A stretch of 23,070 bases of DNA, from contig JBJEUF010000022.1 in assembly GCA_051883695.1 (NCBI GenBank), forward strand, positions 1-23,070, in the 5' to 3' direction. The DNA is from UBA11524 sp051883695. Its GTDB lineage: Bacteria > Bacillota > Clostridia > Christensenellales > Aristaeellaceae. The position numbers and the translations under genes are program-made. Below the pieces are notes generated by a model. That model was not told the DNA's origin. It searched no databases and worked only from the letters and a program-made list of their open reading frames with translations. Position 1 is the stretch's first letter. Every line of letters begins with the position of its first letter. Below, one piece after another: positions 15,056 through 22,516 of the stretch.

Positions 15056-15796
15056 TAGTTCAATCTCCAGCTTCACGGCCCGGCCGATGAAATTGCATTC
15101 GTTGATCTGAACGGTCGTCGCGTCGTACTCGCGGTCGAAGGACTGCAGAATGACGGTGAAGTCCGCCAGACGCTTGACCTTGCGCAGATAGCGGTGGCTG
15201 TTGTATTCCACCAGCATGACCGCGCCGTCCACCGGGGAATGGGCGGGAACGATCAGCGCCAGATCGCCCTGATGAATGCGGAAGCCGCGCATGGAATCGT
15301 CCGGCGCAAGGTAATAGAACACCTTGTCCGGGGACGCGCCCTCGATTTTGCCGGATTGTATCGGCAGCAGGCGATAGTCCACGGGCTTCATCACGGCGTT
15401 CATGACGGGCACGCGTTTGAGCACGCTGGTCAGCGCGTCCAGCCAGACGGAACCGGTGACGTTCTTTTCGCCATCCGATTCGGCGGAGGCGACGATTTCC
15501 TCCCTGGGCTGGGGCTTGGCCTTCGGGTGCTCCGTGACCGTCTTCGCCACAGGGGACGCCACCGTAGCCAGATCGACCGTCGCGGCGATATCGTCCAGCG
15601 AGAAGTCCGCCTCCGTCTGTTCGCGCAGGCCGATGGACTTCAGGATGCGCCGGGCCTGATCGTCCGCGATGATTTTCGTGCCGTTTTCCACGGCGATCAG
15701 GTAGCTTTCCGCCACGCCACATTTCTTTGCGACCTGCCTGGGGGTCAGCTTGGCACGGATACGCTCCGTGCGGATCAAATCTCCGAGTCTGCTCAT
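15053..15796 (-). CDS. XRE-type regulator with S24/LexA-like C-terminal domain
   Basis: The 247-residue protein has an N-terminal XRE helix-turn-helix (about residues 5-58; TPRQVAKKCGVAESYLIAVENG). A linker of about 75 residues follows. The C-terminal domain resembles peptidase S24 (about 140-245). It has the serine motif APDDSMRGFRIHQGDLALIV (Ser168) and the closing IGRAVKLEIEL. In LexA/CI proteins the catalytic lysine sits in a 'TVKRLK' strand. Here the aligned residue in HRYLRKVKR appears to be Arg205, so self-cleavage may be lost. No Ala-Gly cleavage site was found in the linker. It is probably a DNA-binding regulator that uses the S24 fold for dimerisation. ATG 15796 follows GGAGGG by 4-5 nt. 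It is divergent from the exporter operon at 16116. Confidence 0.87.
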   Translation of the reverse strand: MSRLGDLIRTERIRAKLTPRQVAKKCGVAESYLIAVENGTKIIADDQARRILKSIGLREQTEADFSLDDIAATVDLATVASPVAKTVTEHPKAKPQPREEIVASAESDGEKNVTGSVWLDALTSVLKRVPVMNAVMKPVDYRLLPIQSGKIEGASPDKVFYYLAPDDSMRGFRIHQGDLALIVPAHSPVDGAVMLVEYNSHRYLRKVKRLADFTVILQSFDREYDATTVQINECNFIGRAVKLEIEL

Positions 15797-15858
15797 TTTT
15801 CCCTCCGGGGATCATTCGGAAGACGGATATCGGGTTCCGAATGAGATTTCATCTGTTT

Positions 15859-15887
15859 ATTGTAGCGCATTTTCCCATCGGATGCAA
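15859..15887 (-). promoter_or_regulatory. Promoter of the XRE/S24-like gene
   Basis: On the minus strand TTGCAT (15887-15882) and TACAAT (15864-15859) are 17 bp apart. The -35 box lies only 31 bp from the -35 of the divergent exporter promoter, so a regulator bound between them could affect both. Confidence 0.72.
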
Positions 15888-15917
15888 GGAAAATGTGCCT
15901 TATCCCCAATTTCGCCA

Positions 15918-15946
15918 TTGACAGATAGATACAGGGATGCTATAAT
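15918..15946 (+). promoter_or_regulatory. Full-consensus promoter of the exporter operon
   Basis: TTGACA (15918-15923) and TATAAT (15941-15946) are both perfect and 17 bp apart. There is also an extended -10 TG at 15938-15939. Such a promoter is expected to be very strong unless it is repressed. Confidence 0.85.
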
Positions 15947-15952
15947 GTCGCT

Positions 15953-16115
15953 CCAACTGCATCAGAAATATCGACATCTGCCGTCATTTTGAGGCCCTTG
16001 GGGCTGCGCAGCGCTGTCTGAAATGCGGGAAAGCCATCCGCGTTCAGATGGCGCTGTTTTGTGTACCCGCCTTTCCGATGCGCGAATCCTGCCATACAAA
16101 AGGAGGTTATGAACC
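15953..16115 (+). promoter_or_regulatory. Long structured 5' leader of the exporter operon
   Basis: About 163 nt of leader separate the predicted start site from ATG 16116. It can fold into a nested structure: GCGGG (16025-16029) pairs with CCCGC (16066-16070), enclosing the 6-bp hairpin GCCATC (16033-16038) / GATGGC (16047-16052). Another possible pairing lies in the GC-rich stretch 15990-16015. I do not recognise a known riboswitch class. There is no terminator-like T-run, so any control would act on translation or RNA stability. This is a candidate only. Confidence 0.35.
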
Positions 16116-17087
16116 ATGGCATTCATCGAAGCACAGGGGCTCACGAAGCTCTACGTGCGCCACAGCGCGCCGCGCACGGGCGGCATCTCCCGGCTCTGGA
16201 AGCGGGAAACACAGCGGATCCCCGCGCTGACGGACGCGTCCTTTTCCATTGAAAAGGGCGAGCTTGTGGGGCTGATCGGCCCGAACGGCGCCGGAAAAAG
16301 CACCACGGTCAAGCTGCTGACCGGGATCCTCACGCCCACATCCGGCACCTGCACCGTGGGCGGGCGTTCCCCCTGGGGCGACCGGCAGGCGCATGTGAAG
16401 CATCTGGGCGCGGTGTTCGGACAGCGGACGCAGCTGTGGTGGGATGTGCCGATCCGGGATTCCTTCCTGCTGCTGCGGGACATCTACGGGCTGGACAGGG
16501 CGCAGTGGCAGCGGCGGCTGGAGGAAATGGTCGATGCGCTGGAGCTGAACGAATTCCTGAACGCACCGCTGCGGCAGCTGTCGCTGGGACAGCGGATGCG
16601 GGCCGAGCTGTGCGGCTCGCTCCTGCACGAGCCGGAGCTGCTGTTTCTGGACGAGCCGACCATCGGCCTGGACGCGGTGAGCAAGCTGAAGCTGCGCGCC
16701 TTCCTGAAGGAGGAAAACCGCCATCGCGGCACGACCATCCTGCTGACAACCCATGACATGGAGGACATGCTGGCGCTGTGCAGCCGGGTGATGGTGCTGG
16801 GCCACGGCAGGCTTCTCTACGACGGCGCGCTGGACGCGCTGCTGCAGCGGTACGACACGGTGCATACCCTACGGGTGCATTATGAGGGCGAGGCGGATCT
16901 GCGCGGCGTCGCAGCCTCCGTCTCCCGGGACGGCGATGCGTACATCCTGACCTACGAACCCGCAAAGCTGCCCACAAGCGTGCTGCTGCCGCAGGTGCTT
17001 GCCGCCGGACCGGTGCGCGAAATGACATTGAAGGAGCAGAACGTGGACGAGCTGATCGCCCGGATGTATCAGGAGATGGCGCTATGA
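16116..17087 (+). CDS. ABC exporter ATP-binding protein, DUF990-associated type
   Basis: The 323-residue ATPase has Walker A GPNGAGKST (55-63), the characteristic Q-loop block FGQRTQLWWDVP (101-112), signature LSLGQR (155-160), Walker B LLFLDEP (175-181) and switch His213. The 'FGQRTQLWWD(L/V)P' block and the 'LSLGQRMRAE' signature are typical of ATPases paired with ABC2_membrane_6 (DUF990) permeases, a group that includes the viologen-exporter type. It energises export by the two permeases encoded next. ATG 16116 follows AAAGGAGG with 9 nt spacing, and its stop overlaps the next start by 4 nt. Cargo unknown. Confidence 0.92.
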   Translation: MAFIEAQGLTKLYVRHSAPRTGGISRLWKRETQRIPALTDASFSIEKGELVGLIGPNGAGKSTTVKLLTGILTPTSGTCTVGGRSPWGDRQAHVKHLGAVFGQRTQLWWDVPIRDSFLLLRDIYGLDRAQWQRRLEEMVDALELNEFLNAPLRQLSLGQRMRAELCGSLLHEPELLFLDEPTIGLDAVSKLKLRAFLKEENRHRGTTILLTTHDMEDMLALCSRVMVLGHGRLLYDGALDALLQRYDTVHTLRVHYEGEADLRGVAASVSRDGDAYILTYEPAKLPTSVLLPQVLAAGPVREMTLKEQNVDELIARMYQEMAL

Positions 17088-17893
17088 GAGGACTGATGGA
17101 CAGGTGGCGGCCCTACATGACCGTCCTTCGCCTCCGGGCGCTGATGGAGACGCAATACCGCGCGGCGGCGCTGGGCGGGCTGGTGACACAGGTGTTCTTC
17201 GGGCTGGTGTATGTCTGCCTGTATACCGTGCTTTACGGCGGCCGTGATCCGCAGGCGCTGCGGGATGCGATCACCTATGTGTGGATTCAGCAGATGTTCT
17301 TCCGGATGATGTTCTCCACGGACAATGAGCTGACCAACCTGATCATGACCGGCGGCGTGGCCTATATGCTGGTGCGTCCGCTTGACCAGCACCGGTTCTG
17401 GGTATGCCGGGATCTGGGCGGTCGGCTGGTGGGGGCGGCGATGCGGATGCTCCCCATGCTGCTGGTGCAGCTGCTCCTTCCGGCGGCGCTGCGTCTGTCC
17501 CTGCCGGAAAGCCCGATTGCCTTTATGCAATTCCTGCTGTCGCTGGGGCTGGGCGCCGTCTGCCTGTGCGAGCTGATGGCCATCATTGATGCGGTCAACA
17601 TGAAAACCCTGGACAGGCGCGGGATATCCGCCATATTGAACCTGACGATGATGACCTTTTCGGGCAATGTCGTACCGCTGACGATGTTTCCCGATGCGCT
17701 GCAGGCGCTCATCCGCTACCAGCCCTTTGCGCAGGCGCTGGACGCGCCCATCCGCATGTACCAGCACGCCGCCGCCCTGCCGGAATGGGCGCTCAACGTC
17801 GGTGTGCAGCTTGTGTGGATCCTCGCGCTCCGGGCGCTGGGACGCCGGATGTGGCAGCGGCGCCTGAATGACATGATCGTGCAGGGAGGCTGA
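17084..17893 (+). CDS. ABC-2 type permease, DUF990-like, first subunit
   Basis: The 269-residue membrane protein has about six helices. The first is near residues 22-48 and the last near 225-250. The N-terminal segment 'YMTVLRLRALMETQYRAAALGGLVTQVFFGLVYVCLY' and the later 'GNVVPLTMFPDALQALIRYQPFAQALDAPIRMYQ' resemble the conserved ends of ABC2_membrane_6 proteins. It starts in an ATGA overlap with the ATPase. Together with the next gene it should form a heterodimeric membrane channel in the cytoplasmic membrane. The substrate cannot be read from sequence. Confidence 0.88.
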   Translation: MRGLMDRWRPYMTVLRLRALMETQYRAAALGGLVTQVFFGLVYVCLYTVLYGGRDPQALRDAITYVWIQQMFFRMMFSTDNELTNLIMTGGVAYMLVRPLDQHRFWVCRDLGGRLVGAAMRMLPMLLVQLLLPAALRLSLPESPIAFMQFLLSLGLGAVCLCELMAIIDAVNMKTLDRRGISAILNLTMMTFSGNVVPLTMFPDALQALIRYQPFAQALDAPIRMYQHAAALPEWALNVGVQLVWILALRALGRRMWQRRLNDMIVQGG

Positions 17894-17898
17894 GAACG

Positions 17899-18687
17899 AT
17901 GCGCTATATGATGCATTCCCTGCGGATGCTGTTCAAATCCGCGATGCAGTACCGCTCCAGCCTCATCATGCAGGTGATCGCGCAGTTCGTGATGACCGGC
18001 GGAGAGCTGCTGGCGGTGGTCGTGCTGCTGGATCGCTTCCATGTGGTCGGGCACTGGAGCGCGACGGAAATCATGTTCTTCTTCGGCGTGATGCAGTCCT
18101 CCTTCGCGCTGACGGAGCTGCTCGGGCGCGGCATTTCGAGCTTTCCATCCTTCGTGGGTGCCGGGAGCTTCGATTCGCTCCTGCTCAGGCCCAGGCCGCT
18201 GCTGATGCAGGTGCTCGTCAGCCAGCTTGATCCGCGCAGGATCGGCTCCTTTGCGGTGGGCGTGGCTGCCATCGCGGCAGCCTCCATGCAGATGGAGATT
18301 CACTGGACGGCGCTGAAGGCGCTGCTGATGGCGGAGGTTGTGGTGTGCAGCGTGCTGCTGGTGCTGGGGCTGTTTCTGATTGAGGCAACGGTGTGCTTCT
18401 TCTCGGTGAAGTCCATCGAGATGGTGAACGTGCTGACCTATGGGGGCAGGAGCACCTGTCAGTATCCCGTGGACATCTATCCGAAGCCGCTGGAGGTGCT
18501 GTTTACCTATCTGGCGCCGTTTGCGCTGTGTATGCACTGGCCGGTGAGCTGGGTGCTGGGCCATCCGATGGTGGAGCTGGCGACGGGATGGTACTTCATA
18601 ACGCCGCTGGCGGGCGCGGTGTTTTTCGCGGCGATGACGCGGGTCTGGTATGGGGGTGTGAAGCGGTACCGCTCAACCGGCACCTAA
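17899..18687 (+). CDS. ABC-2 type permease, DUF990-like, second subunit
   Basis: The 262-residue membrane protein has about six helices and the conserved ABC2_membrane_6-type C-terminal block. That block reads 'VNVLTYGGRSTCQYPVDIYPKPLEVLFTYLAPFALCMHWPVSWVLG'. The usual form is '...YPxxIYxxxLRxxLTFxxPxAFxxxxP...'. It starts 5 nt after the first permease stop, with GGGAGG (17884-17889) upstream. Two unequal permeases plus one ATPase is the standard operon layout of this exporter type. A Nudix gene follows 37 nt downstream. Confidence 0.9.
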   Translation: MRYMMHSLRMLFKSAMQYRSSLIMQVIAQFVMTGGELLAVVVLLDRFHVVGHWSATEIMFFFGVMQSSFALTELLGRGISSFPSFVGAGSFDSLLLRPRPLLMQVLVSQLDPRRIGSFAVGVAAIAAASMQMEIHWTALKALLMAEVVVCSVLLVLGLFLIEATVCFFSVKSIEMVNVLTYGGRSTCQYPVDIYPKPLEVLFTYLAPFALCMHWPVSWVLGHPMVELATGWYFITPLAGAVFFAAMTRVWYGGVKRYRSTGT

Positions 18688-18724
18688 GACATCCGGGAAC
18701 GTAGAGTAAGGAAGGAGAAAAGCC

Positions 18725-19228
18725 ATGGAAATCTGGGACGCCTATCTGATGGACGGTACCCTTGCAGACGGGAAGCTGGTGCGCGGCGAACCAATCCCTG
18801 AGGGGCTGTATCATCTGGTGTGCGAAATACTCGTCCGCCATGCGGACGGTGATTACCTGCTGATGCAGCGCGACCTGCACAAGGACGGATACCCCGGGTG
18901 CTGGGAAGCCACCGCCGGCGGATCAGCTCTGCGCGGAGAGGATCCGCTGACCTGCGCGCGCCGGGAGCTGAAGGAGGAAACCGGCGTGGAAGCGGGTGTG
19001 CTGACGGAGATAGGCCGGTGTGTCACACACCATACCATCTACCACCAGTTCCTCTGCACGACGGACTGTGACAGAAACGCCGTCACGCTGCAGGCGGGAG
19101 AAACCATCGCACACCGCTGGCTGACGGAAAAGGAGTTCATCGCCTTTGTGAACTCAGCGGAGATGATTGATGTCCAGCGCATGCGTTATCTGCCGTACCT
19201 GCAGCAGATGGGCTATGTGCAGGAATGA
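18725..19228 (+). CDS. Nudix hydrolase
   Basis: The 167-residue protein has a complete Nudix box at residues 66-88. G66, E72, then RELKEETGV from R80 match GX5EX7REUXEEXGU exactly. The box binds the divalent metal and hydrolyses a nucleoside diphosphate linked to another group. The N-terminal 'IPEGLYHLVCEILVRHADGDYLLMQRDLHKDGYPGCWEATAGG' is of the type found in Nudix proteins related to isopentenyl-diphosphate isomerase; the substrate is unknown. ATG 18725 follows AAGGAG by about 8 nt. It lies 37 nt behind the exporter permease and is probably the last gene of that operon. It might act as a housekeeping enzyme unrelated to export. Confidence 0.93.
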   Translation: MEIWDAYLMDGTLADGKLVRGEPIPEGLYHLVCEILVRHADGDYLLMQRDLHKDGYPGCWEATAGGSALRGEDPLTCARRELKEETGVEAGVLTEIGRCVTHHTIYHQFLCTTDCDRNAVTLQAGETIAHRWLTEKEFIAFVNSAEMIDVQRMRYLPYLQQMGYVQE

Positions 19229-19325
19229 AATACCGCGGCCGCGCCGCGTGGGGCCGCCCCTCAGGGGCGTATGCACAGCAAGAGCACTGAGTTGACGGGA
19301 TTGGTGCATATCGTGACCACGCGGC

Positions 19326-19360
19326 ACATCACAGTGCATAACCGCTGTATGCAGTGATGT
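19326..19360. other. Imperfect hairpin in the gap before the importer operon
   Basis: ACATCAC-(AG)-TGCATA (19326-19340) pairs with TATGCAGTGATGT (19348-19360) around a 7-nt loop, giving a 13-bp stem with a 2-nt bulge. There is no T-tract, so it is a poor terminator for the Nudix gene. It may be a protein-binding dyad or a processed 3' end. The gap 19229-19491 otherwise holds a GC-rich hairpin (19255-19269), the ARG box and the promoter. Confidence 0.4.
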
Positions 19361-19396
19361 ATAAATGTATTGAATTGCCCTGTAGATGATTTTTTC

Positions 19397-19410
19397 TGCA
19401 TTTTTATGCA
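19397..19410. promoter_or_regulatory. ARG box (ArgR/AhrC operator)
   Basis: TGCATTTTTATGCA matches every position of the ARG-box consensus TGMATWWWWATKCA and is a perfect 5-4-5 dyad. It ends 8 bp before the -35 box of the importer promoter, a usual location for arginine-dependent control. No argR gene lies in the window, so the regulator is inferred. Confidence 0.65.
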
Positions 19411-19418
19411 AAGAGGTG

Positions 19419-19447
19419 TTGACAATCCTGTCAAAGGGCGCTATAAT
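19419..19447 (+). promoter_or_regulatory. Full-consensus promoter of the amino-acid importer operon
   Basis: TTGACA (19419-19424) and TATAAT (19442-19447) are both perfect with a 17-bp spacer. The -35 box is also the left arm of a perfect 6-bp inverted repeat, TTGACAATCCTGTCAA (19419-19434). That repeat could be a second operator within the promoter. Confidence 0.88.
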
Positions 19448-19491
19448 GCCACTTGTACATCCCCAAAGGGGTTGACAAGGAGGAAACAACA

Positions 19492-20247
19492 ATGAAGAAG
19501 CTGATTGCGCTTGTTCTGTCCCTGATGATGATTCTGTCCTGTGCCGCCGTGCTGGCGGAGACCAAGGGCACGCTGATCATGGCGACCAACGCGTCCTTCC
19601 CGCCCTATGAGTACTATGAGGGCACCGAGATCGTCGGCATCGATGTGGAGATCGCCGCTGCCATCTCCGCGAAGCTGGGCTATGACTTCGAGGTGGCCGA
19701 CATGGAGTTCGACGCCATCATCTCCGCCGTGAATGCGGGCAAGGCTGATTTCGGTCTGGCCGGCATGACCGTCACCGAGGAGCGTATGCTGAGCGTGGAC
19801 TTCTCCGACAGCTATGCGACCGGCGTGCAGGTGGTCATCGTCCTGGAGGACTCCGCCATCACCAGCGTTGACGATCTGTTCGCAGAGGGCGCGATGCACA
19901 CCATCGGCGTTCAGCTGACCACCACCGGCGACCTGTACGCCACCTGGGATCTGGAGGACAACGGTCTGGCCGTGATCAACCGCTATCCCAACGGCAACGA
20001 GGCTGTCCTGGCGCTCAAGGCCGGCAAGGTGGATTGCGTCATCATCGACAACGAGCCCGCCAAGGCCTATGTCGCCGCCAACGAGGGCCTGAAGATTCTG
20101 GATACCGCGTATGCGGTGGAGAACTACGCCGCCTGCTTCAAGAAGGGCAATCCCCTGCTGGCTGAGTTCAACGCCGCGCTGCAGGAGCTGATCGCTGACG
20201 GCACCATCCCCGCCATCATCGAGAAGTACATCCCCACCGAGGAATAA
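19492..20247 (+). CDS. Amino-acid ABC importer, extracellular binding protein (family 3)
   Basis: The 251-residue protein has a signal peptide (residues 1-22, ending VLA|E) and a bilobal SBP_bac_3 domain. The start LIMATNASFPPYEYYEGTEIVGIDVEIAAAISAKLG is the family 3 signature, and ADFGLAGMTVTEERMLSVDFS follows. These proteins capture polar amino acids outside the membrane and deliver them to the permease. Cys17 in 'MILSC' could be a weak lipobox, so it may be lipid-anchored; otherwise it needs another tether in a Gram-positive-type envelope. ATG 19492 follows AAGGAGG with 8 nt spacing. The upstream ARG box points to arginine or a related cationic amino acid. It heads an importer operon. Confidence 0.95.
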   Translation: MKKLIALVLSLMMILSCAAVLAETKGTLIMATNASFPPYEYYEGTEIVGIDVEIAAAISAKLGYDFEVADMEFDAIISAVNAGKADFGLAGMTVTEERMLSVDFSDSYATGVQVVIVLEDSAITSVDDLFAEGAMHTIGVQLTTTGDLYATWDLEDNGLAVINRYPNGNEAVLALKAGKVDCVIIDNEPAKAYVAANEGLKILDTAYAVENYAACFKKGNPLLAEFNAALQELIADGTIPAIIEKYIPTEE

Positions 20248-20263
20248 TCGCAGCATCAAGGAT

Positions 20264-20313
20264 GAAGGGAGCGGTTTCCGCCGTTCCCTTCTTTCTTGAG
20301 TTTTCTTTTTTCC
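20264..20313 (+). terminator. Weak terminator/attenuator between binding protein and permease
   Basis: GAAGGGA-GCGG (20264-20274) pairs with CCGC and TCCCTTC (20278-20291) around a TTT loop with a small bulge. The T-rich stretch TTTCTTGAGTTTTCTTTTTT (20292-20311) follows. Partial termination or a 3' stabilising stem here would give more binding protein than permease, a common need of such importers. Confidence 0.5.
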
Positions 20314-20339
20314 GTCCCGACCCTGAGGAGGATACACGA

Positions 20340-21527
20340 TTGATCATCAACAGTAAGAAGCGCTTCCTTGCGCTGCTTGCGGCGCTGCTGCTGATCTGGG
20401 CGACGGTTCCGGCTGTCGCAGAAACAGTTGCTGCCGAAGAAGCGGATAAGCTGTACGCAGCCATCGACGAAACCGGCTATGCCTATGTAACCGGCCCGGA
20501 AGCCACAACCCTCTATGCGGATGAAAGCCTGTCCGAGGAGAGCCGCTGCGGCCTGCTGCGCAAGAAGGTCACGCTGCTTGCGACAGCCTACACGGAGGAA
20601 GGCGCGGTACAGGTCTGGCTGAAGCAGGGCGATGAGGTGAAATGCGTCTACGTCGCCCGGGATGCCATCAAGAACCCGCTGAAGGAAAGCAACATCGTCA
20701 GCCAGGCGGAAAAGGCGGGCCTTGCGCCGGTGGAGATGGAGGCAGGCAGCTTCTATGTGCACAGCGCTTCCGTCAAGCCGCTGGTGAACAGCGCATTCCG
20801 GCAGTGGTTCATCAACGTCGCAGACGATTTCTACAAGAACATCATCGAATTTGACCGCTGGCTGCTGCTGGCGCAGGGCCTTGGCAACACGATGATCATG
20901 ACTGCCGGCGCGCTGCTGATCGGCGTGGTGATCGGTATCCTCATCGCCATCACCCGCAGCGTCTGGGAGACCAACGGCAGCCGGATGCATCACGGCATCG
21001 GCAGATTCCTGCTGCGGCTGCTCAACGGGTTCTTCAAGGTGTATACAACGGTATTCCGCGGTACGCCCATGATGGTGCAGCTGCTGCTGATGACCTTCGT
21101 GATCCTCAAGGGCATCCCCTACGCGATGCTGGTGGCCATCATCTCCTTCGGCCTGAACTCCGGCGCATATGTGGCGGAGATCTTCCGCGGCGGCATCCTG
21201 TCCATCGACAAGGGGCAGATGGAGGCAGGCCGTTCCATCGGCATGACCTATGCACAGACGATGTGGTATGTTATCGCGCCGCAGGTCATCAAAAACGTGC
21301 TGCCCACGCTGGCCAATGAGTTCATCACGCTGATCAAGGAAACCTCCATCGCCGCCTATGCGGGCGTGATGGAGCTGACCATGGCGGGCAACCGTATCCG
21401 CGGGCAGACGTTCTCCGATTTCATGCCCCTGATCGCCGTCGCGGTGATCTATCTGGTCATTGTCATGATCCTGACCAAGCTGGTCGGCATTCTGGAAAGG
21501 AGGCTGCGTCAGAGTGATGCAAGATAA
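20340..21527 (+). CDS. Amino-acid ABC importer permease with SH3b-like ectodomain
   Basis: The 395-residue product is far longer than usual HisM/GlnP-type permeases (about 220-230). Residues 6-28 form a signal-peptide-like helix ending AVA|E. Residues about 45-113 look like a bacterial SH3 domain (AYVTGPEATTLYADES... VYVARDAIKNPL), then a linker. The permease core begins near 178 with GLGNTMIMTAGALL. The EAA loop EAGRSIGMTYAQTMWYVIAP (295-314) contacts the ATPase, and FRGTP (239-243) is conserved. The start is TTG 20340, set by AGGAGG (20326-20331) 8 nt upstream; an in-frame ATG at 20262 lies inside a terminator-like hairpin and lacks a ribosome site. It overlaps the ATPase gene by 14 nt. Confidence 0.9.
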   Translation: MIINSKKRFLALLAALLLIWATVPAVAETVAAEEADKLYAAIDETGYAYVTGPEATTLYADESLSEESRCGLLRKKVTLLATAYTEEGAVQVWLKQGDEVKCVYVARDAIKNPLKESNIVSQAEKAGLAPVEMEAGSFYVHSASVKPLVNSAFRQWFINVADDFYKNIIEFDRWLLLAQGLGNTMIMTAGALLIGVVIGILIAITRSVWETNGSRMHHGIGRFLLRLLNGFFKVYTTVFRGTPMMVQLLLMTFVILKGIPYAMLVAIISFGLNSGAYVAEIFRGGILSIDKGQMEAGRSIGMTYAQTMWYVIAPQVIKNVLPTLANEFITLIKETSIAAYAGVMELTMAGNRIRGQTFSDFMPLIAVAVIYLVIVMILTKLVGILERRLRQSDAR

Positions 21528-22299
21528 GAACACGCCCGACAAGGTCGCCCTTGAAAAGAAGGCCGCGAGCCCGCTGATCTCCGTACGGAATCTGCAGAAA
21601 TCCTTCGGTGAGCTGCAGGTGCTGCGCGGCGTCGACCAAGACATCACCACGGGTGAAAAGGTTGTGCTGCTGGGCCCCTCCGGCTCCGGCAAGACGACCA
21701 TGCTCCGCTGCCTGAACCTGCTGGAGCAGCCCACCGGCGGTCAGGTGTTCTTTCAGGGCGAGGAGATCACCGCGCCCGGCTGCAACATCAACCTTGTCCG
21801 TCAGCAGATGGGCATGGTGTTCCAGCAGTTCAACCTGTTCCCGCACCTGTCCATACTGAAGAATATCACGCTCGGCCCCATCAAGCTCAAGGGAATGAGC
21901 AGGGATGCGGCAGAAGCCCGGGCCATTGAGCTGCTCAAGCGCGTGGGGCTGGAGGAGAAGGCCAACGCCTTCCCGCGCCAGCTTTCCGGCGGACAGCAGC
22001 AGCGCATCGCCATTGTCCGCGCACTGGCGATGGATCCCGCCCTGATGCTCTTTGACGAACCGACCAGCGCCCTTGACCCCGAGATGGTGGGCGAGGTGCT
22101 GTCCGTCATGACCGACCTGGCCCAGGCCGGCATGACGATGGTCGTCGTGACCCACGAAATCGGCTTTGCCCGCTCCGTGGCGGATCATGTGGTCTTCATG
22201 GACGGCGGCTACATCGTGGAGGAGGGCCGCCCCGAAGCGGTGCTGGACAATCCCCAGCAGCCCCGCACGAAGGATTTCCTGCGCAAGGTGCTTAAATAA
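21514..22299 (+). CDS. Amino-acid ABC importer, ATP-binding protein
   Basis: The 261-residue ATPase is of the GlnQ/HisP/ArtP type. It has Walker A GPSGSGKTT (54-62), Q-loop MVFQQFNLFPHLS, signature LSGGQQQR (157-164), Walker B LMLFDEPTSALDPE (177-190) and switch His214 in VVTHE. It hydrolyses ATP at the inner face of the membrane to power uptake through the permease encoded just upstream. An N-terminal tail of about 20 residues precedes the usual first strand. The start is GTG 21514 (AAGGAGG 10 nt upstream) or the adjacent ATG 21517. It overlaps the permease gene by 14 nt, and the operon ends before the repeat copy at 22306. Confidence 0.95.
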   Translation: MMQDKNTPDKVALEKKAASPLISVRNLQKSFGELQVLRGVDQDITTGEKVVLLGPSGSGKTTMLRCLNLLEQPTGGQVFFQGEEITAPGCNINLVRQQMGMVFQQFNLFPHLSILKNITLGPIKLKGMSRDAAEARAIELLKRVGLEEKANAFPRQLSGGQQQRIAIVRALAMDPALMLFDEPTSALDPEMVGEVLSVMTDLAQAGMTMVVVTHEIGFARSVADHVVFMDGGYIVEEGRPEAVLDNPQQPRTKDFLRKVLK

Positions 22300-22305
22300 A
22301 ATCAT

Positions 22306-22515
22306 GCGTGTCGAAAAAGTGCTTTTGGCACTTTTTCGAGGAATTGCACTCCGTCACTGTCAGGGCTGCAAGCAGCCCTGACGGCCGTTCCTCCGTGTAA
22401 GGAAAGTTTCCGGCAGAGCCGGAAACGCCCCGCCCCGCCGGCAAAGCCGTCGGATACGATGAGCATCAGAGGGCCTGCGGGCCCTCCGACACCTCCCAAG
22501 GCTTTTGAAAGTCTG
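22306..22515 (+). repeat. Structured non-coding repeat element, copy B
   Basis: This 210-bp stretch is about 97% identical to 7437-7647 in the same orientation, with only a few base changes and a one-base indel in a hairpin loop. It begins 6 nt after the ATPase stop codon and ends 1 nt before a terminator hairpin. All the main stems are preserved (TCGAAAAAGTGC, GTCAGGGCTGC, GTTTCCGGC and GTCGGA arms). The final small stem of copy A (CCCAA/TTGGG) is lost here. No protein is encoded. It forms the 3' untranslated region of the importer operon. Confidence 0.8.
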
Positions 22516-22516
22516 A

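Noticed and set aside
19229..19491. tRNA or small RNA in the gap before the importer
   Set aside because: No cloverleaf or CCA end is visible; the structure is a bulged hairpin and operators.
20256..21734. 492-residue open frame on the minus strand
   Set aside because: It is antisense to the importer permease and ATPase, which carry all expected motifs.
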